Source: Ischnura elegans (taxonomy: Eukaryota > Arthropoda > Insecta > Odonata > Coenagrionidae). Taken from it: a DNA stretch of 64,000 nt. The notes beneath the pieces were generated by a model, which saw only the letters and a program-made list of their open reading frames with translations, was not told where the DNA came from and ran no database searches. Every line of letters starts with the position of its first letter. Position 1 is the stretch's first letter. The position numbers were made by a program, and so were the translations under genes. This document shows positions 12,171 through 24,927 of this stretch, one piece after another. The stretch lies in contig NC_060258.1 of assembly GCF_921293095.1 (NCBI RefSeq), positions 6,524,607 to 6,588,606 of the forward strand, given 5' to 3'.

Positions 12171-13505
12171 TCCATCTTCAATTTCCTTCTACCTCCTCCA
12201 CTTCCTTCTGCCTCCTCCACTTCCTTCTGCCTCCTCCACTTCCTTCTGACTCCTCCACTTCCTTCTATATCATCCACTCCCTTCCATCTCGTCCAATTCC
12301 TTTTACGTCGTCCACTTCCTTCTACCTCCTCAACTTTCTCCTACCTCCTCCATTTCCTTCTACCTCCTCCAATTCCTTCTGCCTCCTCCACTTCCTTCTG
12401 ACTCCTCCACTTCCTTCTACATCATCCACTCCCTTCCATCTCGTCCACTTCCTTCTACCTCGTGCACTTCCTTCTACCTCGTCCACTTCCTTCTACCTCC
12501 TCAACTTTCTCCTACCTCCTCCATTTACTTCTACCTCCTCCACTTCCTTCTGCCTCCTCCACTTCCTTCTACCTCCTCCACTCCCTTCTGACTCCTCCAC
12601 TTCCTTCTACATCATCCACTCTCTTCCATCTCGTCCACTTCCTTCTACCTCCTCAACTTTCTCCTACCTCCTCCATTTCCTTCTACCTCCTCCACTTCCT
12701 TCTGCCTCCTCCACTTCCTTCTACATCATCCACTCCCTTCCATCTCGTCCACTTCCTTCTACCTCGTCCACTTCCTTCTACCTCCTCAACTTTCTCCTAC
12801 CTCCTCCATTTCCTTCTACTTCCTCCACTTCCTTCTGACTCCTCCACTTCCTTCGACCTCCTCCACTTCCATCTACGTCTTACACTACCTTCTGCTTCCT
12901 CAACTTCCTTCTGCCTCCTTCACTTCCTTCTACGTGCTCCACTTCCTTGTACCTCATCTACGTTCTTCTACCTCCTTCACTTCCTTCTACTTCCTTCACT
13001 TCCTCCTACCTCCTCCACTTCATTCTACCTCCTCCACTTCCTTCTACCTCCACCAGTTCCTTCTACCTCCTCCACTTCCTCCTACCTTCTCCACCTTATT
13101 CTACCTCCTCCACTTCCTTCTACCTCCTCCCTTTCCTTCTACCTACTTCACTTCCTTCTGCCTGCTCCCCTTCCTTCTACTCCTCCACTTCCTTCTACTC
13201 CTCCACTTCCTTCTACTCCTCCACTTCCTTCTATGTCCTCCACTCCCTTCTACCTCCTCCACTTCCTCCTACCTACACCACATCCTTCTATCTCTTCACC
13301 TTCCTTTTACCTCTTCTCCTTCATTCTCCCACATCCACTTCCTTCTTCCTCCTCCCCTTTCTTCTATGACTTCCTCTTCTTCTCCCTCCTCCCCTTTCTT
13401 CTCTTTCCTCCATTTCCTTCTACCTCCTCCACTTCCTTCTACCTCCTTCACTTCCTTCTACCTCCTCCACTTTCTTCTACGTCCTCCACTTCCTTCTACC
13501 TCCCT
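12171..13505. repeat. Minisatellite, 19-bp unit ACTTCCTTCTACCTCCTCC
   Basis: About 1.33 kb of 19-bp units, roughly 70 copies. The variant CATCCACTCC...ATCTCGTCC marks positions 12271, 12423, 12613 and 12727, spaced 152, 190 and 114 bp apart (8, 10 and 6 units), so higher-order blocks have been copied. Because three 19-bp units make 57 bp, all three plus frames stay open over hundreds of bases. The resulting Leu/Pro/Ser-rich frames are artefacts, not a gene. Confidence 0.9.
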
Positions 13506-16500
13506 TCTGAGCTGAAAGCAATGTTGCACATAAACTGCATATATTCTCTTCCAAAGTTAGGAGAAGAAGTGTGACTGCAATGTAGAAGTAAAGGTATTCC
13601 AGTATATGCAGATTGTACAAAAATTAACGTTTTAAGGAAACTGATTTGATGGCCCACTGTGGTGCAAGTATAGAGAATATACACTTTCACAGTCGAAGAC
13701 CATGAAATGATGACATCAACAACCTAATTTACATGTGATTTTACAAATTAATAAAATTCTTAACTGTATACCTTGAAATTGCTGGGTAATACTTACTGAC
13801 AGTTACTTTGGTAGAAGTAATCCAGTACAATTAAGTAGTTGACATACATATAACTATTGCAACACAGGTACCAGCAATTTAAGGCTAATAAGATTCTTTT
13901 GCATGAACAGAAACAAAGGAGAGATTAATATTTATTCATCAGAATCAATCGAAATTTTGTCAGCAACATTTACCAATGGTTGTTTCACATTTTTTCTAGC
14001 GATTTGGGTAAAATAGTTCAAATTCTGGCCACTTTTTATTTCCTTCAACAAGTATTTCATTATTGCTTTCCTATTCCTGAGGTGAGATTTGTGAAATAAG
14101 ATACTTTAACAGTGAAACACATAGGTGGACACCATGGGTTTCACTCCTCTTGATGCTTAGTTGTATGCAGGCAGATCAGGACTGCATTCTAGCCATTAAA
14201 TCCAGCCTCTGCTATGCCTGGATTAAAATGAATGCCTCATGCTTTAGTACTTCTGGGTTAACATCCATACATCACTTCAAAGCCTTGAGTTGAACCTCTG
14301 GGAGGAATGGCTCTCTTCAGAGTATCCATATGTTATTTGGATAGACAGAGGGAAGAGTATTCCTGTTGTCCAAGTTCGCCTCTGCTCTGCCTTTTACATA
14401 TCTTAAGAAATCCATCTGGAACAGTTAAGTAAAGAGTACCTACATGAGAATAATTGGAAAAACAAACTGGATAAACTAAAAAACTGCCTCATAAAGTTAT
14501 ATGTATTGGAAATAATGATTAAGATAATAATACCTATTAGGCATTTTAGGAAATTTAATATTCTTATAATGTGGGTATACCACAGTTCTAAATAGTTAAG
14601 ACCCTAGAGGTAATTCCACAGCTGGCGCTGATGAGACTTCATCACCACTAACCACCTCTAGCCATTGCCTAGAGATGTTACAGCATTTTGCAGCCTCTTA
14701 TTAATGGGAACAGTAGGAAGGGAAGACGATGAACAAGAGACTGTTCAGGCCTACTGAGGGTAGAGATTATACCAGAGGTTACTTAGGTCAAATTCCAATG
14801 CAACAACACCACTTCAGTTTATACTATATATGTACTAACACGAGTACATCTGTGGAGCATTTCAGCAAACGAGAACTAACTACATATGATCAAAGTTCTG
14901 GTACACCAATGCAGCTGCCAAAAAGCTATAAACCAAAGTAAATCTCTAAAGCACCGTGTAGTGCTGAAGGATATGCATCAAATTTGCAGATAAAAATGGT
15001 GACTTGCAAAAAAATACCGCCTTAGAATATGAAGCCATTGCTGAGAGAATCATTGCATCTACAAGATGGTTGGTGGAATTACGGTAGCTGCAGGATGGTG
15101 AATGAAAAGTGCCGACATAGAGATTCAATTTTTATGTAGTACGGTACTACCATGCATACATTATAGATGAGTTAAAACAGAGAAATATAAAGAGACTATC
15201 CCCACTTAAGTGAGAAACAATACTATGAATTATGAACCAGTCATGAACAAACAAATGCATAAGATTCAACAAAAATTTTATACATTTGATAAAAATTTTT
15301 AGTAGCTTACACACACAACACGTAAACATATTAAAAGTGAGATACTCTATCCATGTTGTGTGCTTTCCCTCAGAAAAGTCACCTTTGCGCATGCAACATT
15401 TTCTCACCGACAGGATAATTCATACAAATCTTACAAATGTTCTACTTAAACCTCATGCAAAGCTGCCCTGAGGAGTCTAATGTTTAATTTTCGCCTGCAC
15501 AACGAGAAGTGAATGATTGTATTGTGTCAATAGGGATGATGGGCCATCTACATGTTTCTATGAAATGCGTGCCAAGTAATGTGTTTTTGGGTTTTCGTAA
15601 TGAATATTGAAAGAGAGTAGTTGCAGAAAAGGGCACACCCAGGCTATCATATTAGGATAAAGCAGCCTACACTACACATTTTTGTTTAAACACGTCCACA
15701 GTATTCACTCCAATGTTTCTGGCTTTAAGTCTAGTCTTCATTGTCATATTCTAATTGGTTCCGAATTTTCTTAGAATTAATTATTTGTTCTTTGAATATT
15801 CTTTGTTAAAATAATTATTATTGTCTACATTTTGTAAATAATGTGATATCAGTGCACAATAAAAGGCTTATGGCCGAGTTTGTTAATTTAATGAATTCAG
15901 CATGTCATTTATTTTCATTGTTAAAATATATGCAATTTTATTCCTATTTCTCTGTTTTCACTCGCGGCTGAGCGATTCGTCACGATTTATCGGAATGCAC
16001 CGTCAAAAGAACAGCAAGGATAACCGTGGGCCATTAACCTTAGAATAGTGAAGTTGCGAGAATAGGCAGCAATGGAGGTGGAAGATGTACAAACATTGGC
16101 AGAGTGCATGGGGATGTTATCGGAGGATGGAAGAGTAATCAGAGGGTGGGGAGTGGATGCTAGGTGGCACTGAGCGCACTTGCAGGGTTTGGTTATGAGA
16201 AAATGATTCAGACGACACGTCGGACGCAGCCAAAAGTAGTACTACGGAGTGAGCGAGCAAGGGATTCATCTATGTACAAACTTTGGCCACAATCCGTTCA
16301 GCCGTCTGGAAACACATGGCGGACAGATAAACATGTATTAAAGATTACATATGAAAAAGATTAAGCGTATCCTGACATTATCTTAAAACCGAGGAATGCC
16401 ATAAGTTCCTCCTACAAAGCTAGGTTCACATTTTTATATCTAGAATTTATGATACTTTGTATGCATATGTGATTTTAAAATTTATCTATGAAAAATAAAG

Positions 16501-17552
16501 AAAAAGTCTAGACGACTTCCACATTTTAATACCTTTTCAGAATGAAGAAATGCATTTTAGATTAACTAGAGGATTCCTCTTTCTCCACTCATTAAGATTA
16601 TATGATGTTACATTTCAGGGTAATCTTGCATGATTGTCGCCTCCAGAGGTGCCATTGGGTGTTTATATTTATTTATTGCCAAGGAAAAAATCTTTTTTAT
16701 GGATAGTTTCTATCAATATGCTTGCGTTCAATCGTTAAATAAAATTTAAAATTAAACTTACTATGCTTAAATTAAAATTTTTGGTTAAATATAAGACCAG
16801 CCATTGTTAGATTAGCAACGAGAATTGACCCCCGTGCATGGCGCCCGATATATCGAACGGCTGTCAATGTTGATAATATAGATAAAAAACGTAAAGAGAA
16901 ACTTGAGGAAATATGAAAGAATAACATCAACCTTAAGGACAAAAGATGTAAGTTATCAATATATTAAGAAAAAAAACTTAAATAAAAATAATTGAATTAC
17001 CCTGTGCGGGTGACTGAGATTCTTCGAATGCCATATCTTAAATAAATGCTTCTCAAGTGGATACATTCAAGTAGTCAACTAAAATATTAGAAGAATGGTA
17101 TAGACAGATATCCATGTCAACTTAATTTAGTATTACAATGTAGAGCATGTCAATTGGAGCCCATAGTAAAATTGTAGACGCACGTCCGATGAGTCGGTCG
17201 CTATGCACTAATGGGTTATCCCTTAGGGAGCGGGAACGTTTTTAAACGGTCTGCATGGTGAGTGCGGGGAGAACGTTTATCTACGGATGGCCAGAATTTC
17301 TTATCATTGGTAGCCTTTCCTTGAGATTTCCTTGCCGTCCTTTCGGCGGTGGCTTGAACTCGGCCAAACCCAGTGGCAGAAGCACAAAGGCGTCTTTCGA
17401 GGACTCTGTACCCTCACCACGGGGAGTGCTTCCCGGATTATCCCTTCTTAAAGAGAGAAGAAGCTCCCTGCTCTCCGCGGCGCATTCACGATGAAAACCA
17501 TTCCAACGAATCCTTGCATTTCCTAGGAATTAATTTATCTTGCTGTTGTAAA
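13506..17552. other. Intergenic, possible decayed 3' exon near 15.35-15.86 kb
   Basis: No intact gene is present. Around 15360-15510 one frame reads HRQDNSYKSYKCST then SCKAALRSL and RLHNEK, faintly like a decayed C2H2 finger, and a poly(A) signal follows at 15858. The rest (13506-15270 and 15870-17552) is AT-rich with only short chance frames. The zinc-finger idea is weak. Confidence 0.25.
15858..15863 (+). promoter_or_regulatory. Candidate poly(A) signal
   Basis: AATAAA in CACAATAAAAGGC lies within T-rich then A-rich sequence and could be the 3' end of a transcript whose coding part is not identifiable. Confidence 0.25.
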
Positions 17553-20125
17553 TTAACACTAGAACTACCGATGGAGTCATTTTGACTCCTCGCCATTTTT
17601 ATTTCTCTGCCCTGTCTAAAATTTTCCGAATTCCGGCCTGAAATTCCGTGACTTTTATTCATTTTCGACACAAAATAAGGCTGTGCGATTAAAATAATTC
17701 TAGAAAATAAAATAGTGCACGTTTTTCAAAATTTACCTTTAACTACCAAAGCGAGTCATTTTGACTCCCTAATGTATTTTGCTTGTCTTTTCACCAAATA
17801 GTAATATTTATACAAGTTTTTATCTCTTCTTATGTCAATAATAATTAATATAAATCAATCAAAGGCTTAAATATACAATTATTTTCCTTTTGGCTCATAT
17901 TTGCGAGACTTTGAAAGCATTTCTTATTTTACGGGTCGGTGTTTGGATCTACAAACTATGTGAATGTCCTGATATTATTTTACCTTGCGATAAAGTGGTG
18001 AATATGCAATTCATAGCATTTTCAAATCCATGTGTTTAGAATCCGTTGTGTCTGTCCCTCCTCCGTTACCCCTTCCTTCTCGCCGCCCACCTTTGCCGCC
18101 GCCCGCTAATACTGTGCATTGCGCTGCAGCACTTTTATTTCAGCCTTGACTGCGTGGAAGTTGATTTTCAAATATGAAACAGTACCTCTAATATACCGAT
18201 TCCCCAGAAAAATTGATATACTGATGAACCAGGAAAATAAATCAGTAGAATGAAATAAAGTTACTGTCCTAGCACGTTCGGCTCTGACAGCGCTGGCTGC
18301 CGGGTGCCGCACAGGAAAACCGTGCGCTGTCCTTTGCATTAGTGAATCCAGTGACTTCTCGAGTGGACTGCAAAACTCCTATGAAGCAAGGATTTCATTT
18401 TTCCTGACTGGGAGTATGGCTAGAAGAAGTAGGCGAAAGCGTGAAGAAGTCCTATCTATGTTGCATTCTATACCGGAAGGTGAATCGGAACGCGAAACAA
18501 AAGATCATTTCGGCTGTGACGAAGTCGAGGATTTTATTCCTCAAAACGTTTCTAGTGAGTCTGAAGATTCATACAAAACGCGTGCGAAATATAAGCAGTA
18601 ATTTACATTTACTTTCCCTTTCATGGGTAGTTACAAAAAAAGGTATTATATACGATTATTTATCGATTCGTTTATACTGACTCACATAAAGCGATGTACA
18701 ATTGTGGAACCACGCAGGCAAAATTACGAAGATTATACACTTTCCGATGTGGAGCTAGTTGCATGTATAGCCATATTTTATGCCCGAGGAATACCAGGTA
18801 CAAATGATTACTCTATTGAGAGTATTTGGTCAAACGACTGGGGAATACCATTTTCTACAACGATCGACTAGGTTTGTTAACATTTTGCAATGTCTAAGAG
18901 TTGATAAGAAATCTAATTGATTCCAGTGACTCAAAACTGTCAAGTTTGCCCTCTTTTCAATAGTGTACGATAGATTCATAGAGAATTACATTGCTTGTTA
19001 CAAACCTGGTCCGTACATTATAGTTGATGAACAACTTTTTCCCAGTGTAATTAGGTATATTTCACTCTGTACATTCCTTCTAATCCGGACAAATACGGCC
19101 ATGAATATTGGCTACCTGTTGACAAGGAGAGCAAATATCTTGCAAATGCCTTCCTTTATGTTGGAAAAGGTAATTCACTTCATGCAGATTGCCGTTTAGC
19201 AGTACTGAAACCAATGCAACCATTTCTGAAAAAGGGCGAAATGTTACTGTATATAATTACTTTACCTCAGTCAAACTCGCTGAACAGCAAAAAAATCCAG
19301 GGTACTAGTATTGTGGGAAAGGTAAATAAAAGAGAATAGAAGAACCAAAAGAGATGAAATCACAAATATACCACAAGAACGTCTACTCAGTGATAGCCTA
19401 TCTACTCGTTGGAAAATACTCCCGACTTAGCAGGTGTTCATGGATAGTGTACAATGAGACTACCTAAAACATTTCGCGCAAGACGTTTTAGAAAAAGCTC
19501 GTTACAGAGTTGGCTGATCCTCATGTTAGATTTAGATAAAAGCGTTGCGTGTCCAATGCCGCAGATTCTTCTGACGGGTTTCTAAAAAAAATTATTTCCA
19601 GGCAAAACCAAAGTGCCAAAATAATCTATCAGTTGGGAATTGTAAGACCTGCCAAAAGTCTTTGTGTGGGCAATGAAAATGAACGACAATGCTTGAACTC
19701 TAAAGCACCTTAGACAAATGCGTGGCGTATCAACTGCATTTTTTTGCTTTAGTTAATTATCCTCCCAACTACCATGTAGCCTAAGTAATATTTTCGATCA
19801 TTCAAACAATATAATAAAATGTGTTGAAAAGTCTACGTTTGCTGTTTTATCCAATTCCTCCATTATAATTCTATTAAAACAACATAACATGTAAGAAAAA
19901 AGAATTTCAAAGCAACACTGTCGAATTTCGCATTTAAAAAAAATATATTTTTTTGTTAAAACGACGTCTGAAATATTGCAATAATCAACAAAAATGATAA
20001 ACTTATGCAATCTATCAATAAAAACAGACATAAACAGCAAAAATAAACAATAATAAGGTAGGAGTCAAAATGACTCCATTCGGTAGTTCTAGGGGGGGTG
20101 TCAAGTCCGGTATTCCTAGTGTTAA
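17553..20125 (+). mobile_element. Decayed piggyBac element PB3
   Basis: TTAA at 17553-17556 and 20122-20125 flank inverted ends: CACTAGAACTACCG on the left and CACTAGGAATACCG as the complement of the right end. A subterminal motif CTAGAACTACCGA is followed by the palindrome GGAGTCATTTTGACTCC near both ends, and a further copy lies near 17753. The interior holds a degenerate piggyBac transposase gene. The length of 2.57 kb is normal for an autonomous piggyBac, but this copy is dead. Confidence 0.9.
18416..19711 (+). pseudogene. piggyBac transposase pseudogene (PB3)
   Basis: Pieces in successive frames follow the piggyBac order. An acidic N-terminus starts with MARRSRRKREEVLSML (18416). The central LSDVELVACIAIFYARGIPG segment follows, then IIVDEQLFPS with the first catalytic Asp, and NPDKYGHEYWLPVDKESKY in another frame. 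The second catalytic site reads VYNYFTS, with Tyr where the family has Asp (VDNFFTS). A C-terminal CKTCQKSLC scrap of the Cys-rich domain ends it. Stops and frameshifts are scattered through the gene, and the third-Asp region was not recognised. It is the former cut-and-paste transposase of the enclosing element and is non-functional. Confidence 0.85.
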
Positions 20126-22979
20126 CCGGGGAAACTTTTATAAACGCATTGGTATCTAATTTTTATACTTTTGGTGGTCAGTCTTCAGTCTGAGTAATTA
20201 CCAAGGACATATTACATTCGTGGTCCGTCGTGAGGGGGTAGGGTGAGCAGTCCCAGATTATGAGGGTGCACTACCTGCTAGACACACGCCCGGGGTCGAT
20301 GGAAAAATATCTTCCCCGCTCATGTCCCGCACACTGTGGCAGAAAAATTTTGACGCTCCCCCAGTTAAAGATATGCAGCCACCGACTTTGTCCGCCGGGG
20401 ATGCAGATGTTGTGTTGACATTTAGTTATTCAATTTAGCAGCGATATAAGCAACTATATGTCGAATAAGCAGTCATGGAGAAAAGGCGGTAGTTATTCGA
20501 GCAGATATGAGTCGATCCCTGGGCAAGATAGGCCAACTAAATAATGCACAAAGCCTTTGGAAATGCTGTGATTTGGCGATGGGAGGCTTCTAAGTATGCC
20601 TCGCATCATCTGGAGGAGAAAACAGCGGGTCATCTTCATATGAGTAAAGGCAGGGGCCACGGTGATCAGTACAGCGACAATGATTTCAGTGCAGGCGTGA
20701 GAACGTTTACTTGAACGGCTGTAATACTGCGACGAGAAAGGAAAGGGGAAACAACCATATTATTATCCCGAGGAGTCGCCGTCTCTCCAACGTTAAATTA
20801 TCGCTCACGATGGAATTCCCTTGGGTAAAACATTCCGGAGGTAAAACTTGTCCCCCATTCTGATGTCCGGGAGGAGACTGCCCGAGAGGTTTACATGGCC
20901 ATCTGCGATAAAGTTTTAAAGATAGATATAATGGCGGAACAAATTGTCGCACAGCTCATCAGCGTCTGAATGCCGGCAGTTCAGGAACCACTTGTCTCCC
21001 AAAAATTCTTAGCATTTAGCGTTTTCGAAGTCTACCTTGTTCGTACTTCGCGGATGGTGGATAAACGAAATTGTCTATCGCGGTGGGCCTTAAGTTCATT
21101 TCCATTCTGCATTTCAAGGATGTATGCGTCCGAGAAATCGGATAAAGGTGCAATGGTTCTGGCAAAACACGGCATAGTGACACTTTTGTGACTGTGTCGT
21201 GTTCTGCAAGAATCCTGTTGCAAGGAGACAGACGACCCCATATGAAAGGCCTAGTGCCATTCAGATATAAAGACGAATATACCGAGTCGAGTGTTGCGGA
21301 GACTCGTGCATGTGCCAAACATCACGAGCCTTGAAATGCAGAATGAAAGACCACCAAAGAGCTACCAAGAATAGATAATTTTCTTTTTCAGCCATCGCCG
21401 AGCATGTATGGGGAAGGCCAATGCACATCGTGTACTTCGATAACTCACCACCAAACAGAAGCAATAATTTCCCCGGCTGATTGAAGAGGCTATTGAAATA
21501 GCCAAAACACCAAGCTTCAATAGGGAGGACAGCTACTCGCTCTCCAACGCCTCGAAGAAACTCTTTCCCAAACCAGCCATTTCCCATAGTTTGCCGTACC
21601 TTACCATACTCAAGCCTCATATAAGACTGCAAAACATCTGCATCCGTCATTTCAAACCTGAAGACGCCTGCAGCAACGCTGGCGAAACTATCGTTGAACG
21701 AGGAATCGGCACTGAGGGCAAGTCGGAAGCCAAGCTGCACCAAGAGGCTAATATTACTTGGACTGTTCTCTCCCTTTTACGGAAGCGGCTTTCTCCGCTC
21801 CTTGCTTGTTGGACCACAGCCAGTAGACAGGTGGGGGACTGCGCTGTCGGTTCGCTGCCTGTTTATAACTTTTGTTTTACTGCTGACATTTAACGTGCAT
21901 GATATACGTATGTGTATTACTAACATTCTACGGAAGACAACAGTGCATATCAATTTTCAATTGACCCCCTGGTTTGGAAGTTAGCAGAGGTTTGCGTTGT
22001 ATGCAACTCATCCGTTAATTTTAGTGGTATAAACAGCTTGTTTACGGCAAATTACTAGTGATAGATGTAGCTTTTTCATATCAAGATTGTAGATATAGGA
22101 ACGAAAACTACGGTAATGTCAAGCGCTCAAATTAGGGAAACTTGATTTTACGCGCATAAAACGGGTCCTTTTGGGGAAAAAAATTAAGAACTGGAAAAAT
22201 TATGAAGCCGAAGATTTTTTAATTACATGTTACAACACAGAAATGAATTCTCTTTCGTGTGCTTTTTCTTGCATTGAAGTTGATTGCTTCGTTTTGACGC
22301 TAAAGCTCCTCAAACTCGGGTATCTTGCTTTTTTACAGACTGTACATGAGCTGGAAAATGATGCAAGATCCTTTGAGAATAATGGTAATAGAATACACGT
22401 ATCAGGAGTTCACATTATCTCCAGATCGCCCCGTGATTAGGAAGAGGAAAATTCTAGAGCTCCTGAAGGAGAATGAAGAATGTAGTCCGAGGAAGTGCAA
22501 ATGGAGCATGCTATACCCGGGAACGGTAACGAGGAGGCTGACAAAGATGCATCATTCGAATCGATTGATGTAAGAGAACCGCATTCTTTCCAACACAAAT
22601 GAGACCTCCACTTCTACAGAAAAGGGGGAAATTTTAAATGAAGTGCAAGAGCAAACATGAGCAAAAAATTTCTGTTCTCGAGCGATTGCAACTTCTCTAA
22701 TCAAAGTTGAAAATATTTCTGTTGCTTTGCCCATCCCTGCCTGATTGTGATAATGACTCTATTGAAAACTTGGATTTATCTTTTTGAGACTGTATATGGA
22801 GAAATTCCTGAGAATAGTCAGAGTATTGGTATATTTTTAGTGAAAAACATAGTACCTGGGTGTAATGTACAATCCATCAGACATTGTCCAAGTGTCATGG
22901 TCCTTGTATGCAGGGACTGTACGTTAAACCTCATGCAGGCAAGCCTGATATTTTTACATGGCTGGGCACTTGGCGTACT
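20126..22979. other. Intergenic, no intact gene
   Basis: A GC-richer zone at 20640-21860 contains frames up to 160 residues on the minus strand without recognisable domains. A hammerhead-like motif lies at 21651-21700 (separate entry). At 22480-22800 short acidic stretches such as EEVQMEHAIPGNGNEEADK look like a decayed coding region of unknown origin. Confidence 0.4.
21651..21700 (+). other. Hammerhead-ribozyme-like core (solo copy 1)
   Basis: CTGAAGA (21658-21664) fits the hammerhead core CUGANGA. It is followed by a GCC...GGC stem-loop and then GAAAC (21684-21688). The bases flanking the core, AAC before and GTT after, can pair as stem I, and the cleavage-site triplet would be ATC (NUH). 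One extra base sits between the core and stem II. Family knowledge: Penelope-like elements carry such motifs. Confidence 0.45.
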
Positions 22980-23678
22980 TTAACCCGCCGTGACTCGCGC
23001 GGGGTGTCCCAGGCACCCCAGCGTCTTGTTTTGGTTAGAGTTCGTTTCGGGTCTAGTTTTATGGTCTCATCTTTTCAGTAGCTGAGTTTAGGGATATTTC
23101 CTAGCTGTCCTGGAAAATTGGTTAGTTTCTTTCCGTTTTCGGCCGAGATCAGACGCTTTTGTGAAGACAGTGCGCATCCCGTTGGAGCGAAATTTTCGAG
23201 TGTTGGTTTCATGCTTGAATGTGTGCCGTAAACTTTTTTGCGTTTACTTGTTTTTGTGTTCATTGGATCCTCTACTAAATACTGCCGCGAAGTATACTTC
23301 GTTCTTTTATTTGGTGAGTCTTTTCACTTACAATTATAAAATTTATCTTATTTTTACAATCATTATTTCGATACCTAATGCTTCATTACGTTTTATAAAT
23401 TTTCAACGCTTATTTCACCATTATTTTTCGTTACTTCATTATTTCAAAGGAGACTATACGCAATATTTCTTTTATTTTTCCATTTTAGGGAAGAATTTCA
23501 TCCCAAAATTCGTATAACTTTTTTCTCTTAGAAGTGATTGCTAGTGGGAAGCCTAGAAATTATCTAGAGACCTCGAGGTAAGTTCATGTCATTTTCAATT
23601 TCTGATAAATGAAAAATTTTAATTTTAGGAATTACTGAAAATCATTCAGAAACTTATATAAACTATATTTTCCCTTAG

Positions 23679-24893
23679 ATGACCTATTTACGATCAGAGA
23701 GGGACATAGAAACTGCTCTTCTGCTTTCCAGTGGACTATCCGAAGAGGAAGAATTTGATTCAGACACTGAATTCTCTTCAGCTTCAGCACAGGAATCGGA
23801 GCACGACACATGTAGCGATCAGGACATCAGTGATTCAGAGACTGAATATACAACTGTGACTAACGATAATTTTTTAACGGGCAAAGATCGAGTGACAAAA
23901 TGGAGTACCTCTGAGCCACGACGTAATGTTCGAACACCAGTTCATAACATTGTATCTCAGGCAGCTGGCTTCAAGGGAAATAAAAATGATATAAATTCTC
24001 CGCTAGATTGTTTTGACATAATTTTTGATGAGAACATCTGTCACATAATTGTAAATAGTACAAATATCAAACTTGCAGAAAAGGCGCAAAATTATTCTCG
24101 AGAAAGAGATGCTAAGCCAACAGACGAATCTGAAATCAGATGTCTCATTGGTCTGCTTTTTTATTTAGGGGCAAACAAATCAGGTCGCCAGAACTTGAAA
24201 GATATGTGGGATCAAGATGGTTTGGGTGTGGAGATATTTAGGGCATCAATGAATTACCAGAGGTTTAAATTGCTGCTCCAATGTCTAAGATTTGATGACA
24301 TCAGAGACAGAGAAAATAGGAGAAAAACTGATAAATTGGCTCCGATAAGAAAGGTATTTGAAATGTTTATCCGTAAATTTGAACAATTGTACAACATCGG
24401 TGAGTTTGCTACAGTAGATGAGCAATTAGTTCCTTTTCGGGGTAGATGTTCTTTCCGCCAATATTTACCAAACAAACCCGCAAAGTACGGCATAAAAATA
24501 TTTGCACTTGTAGATGCTACTGTGTATTACACGCAAAAAATGGAGGTTTACCTAGGTATTCAGCCAGATGGTCCTTTTAGAGTAGACAACAGCCCAAAGG
24601 AGGTTGTAAAAAGGATTGTCAGTCCAATTTTGGGAACGGGGAGGAACATTACAGTGGACAATTGGTTCATGAGTGTGCCACTTTTGGAAGATCTACTTCT
24701 AAGAAAACTTACTATTGTGGGGACCATTAGGAAGAATAAGGCAGAGCTTCCCCATGAAATTGTTTTTGTCAAAAATAGAGATGAGTATAGTAGCATTTTT
24801 CTCTTCAGGAAAAATATGACTCTTGTGTCATATATTCCTAAAAAGAAGAAAAACGTCCTCATGATTTCGAGTATGCACAGCGATATTAGCATT
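23679..24893 (+). pseudogene. piggyBac transposase PB1, N-terminal two thirds
   Basis: This is the 5' part of a DDE/D transposase that excises and reinserts DNA at TTAA sites. The acidic N-terminus (residues 1-65) is followed by the DDE core. The first catalytic Asp is at residue 247 (ATVDEQLVPFRG) and the second at 327 (ITVDNWFMS), a spacing of 80 that is normal for the family. The coding sequence is open up to the 12-bp duplication at 24882-24893, where the PLE begins; read-through gives only Arg then stop. It continues at 33134 in the same frame, so the gene was apparently whole until the PLE landed. The start is supported by an acceptor-like TTTTCCCTTAG immediately before the ATG. Confidence 0.88.
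24882..24893 (+). repeat. 12-bp target-site duplication of the PLE, left copy
   Basis: GATATTAGCATT here is repeated at 33122-33133. Flanking bases differ on both outer and inner sides, so the duplication is exactly 12 bp. It lies inside the PB1 coding sequence (Asp-Ile-Ser-Ile). Confidence 0.9.
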
Positions 24894-24927
24894 AGATAAA
24901 AAGGTTGAGCTCTACGGCCTCAAGGTC

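Noticed and set aside
8704-13505. CRISPR-like regular repeats
   Set aside because: The units are short, contiguous and degenerate with no unique spacers, and the genome is eukaryotic.
12462-13574. 370-residue Leu/Pro/Ser-rich open frame and overlapping long frames
   Set aside because: All three plus frames are open because the 19-bp repeat has no stop in any register. The periodicity is exactly 57 bp, so it is minisatellite, not a protein gene.
21261-21743. 160-residue minus-strand frame
   Set aside because: No domain, no splice signals and ordinary composition; likely chance in a GC-richer patch.
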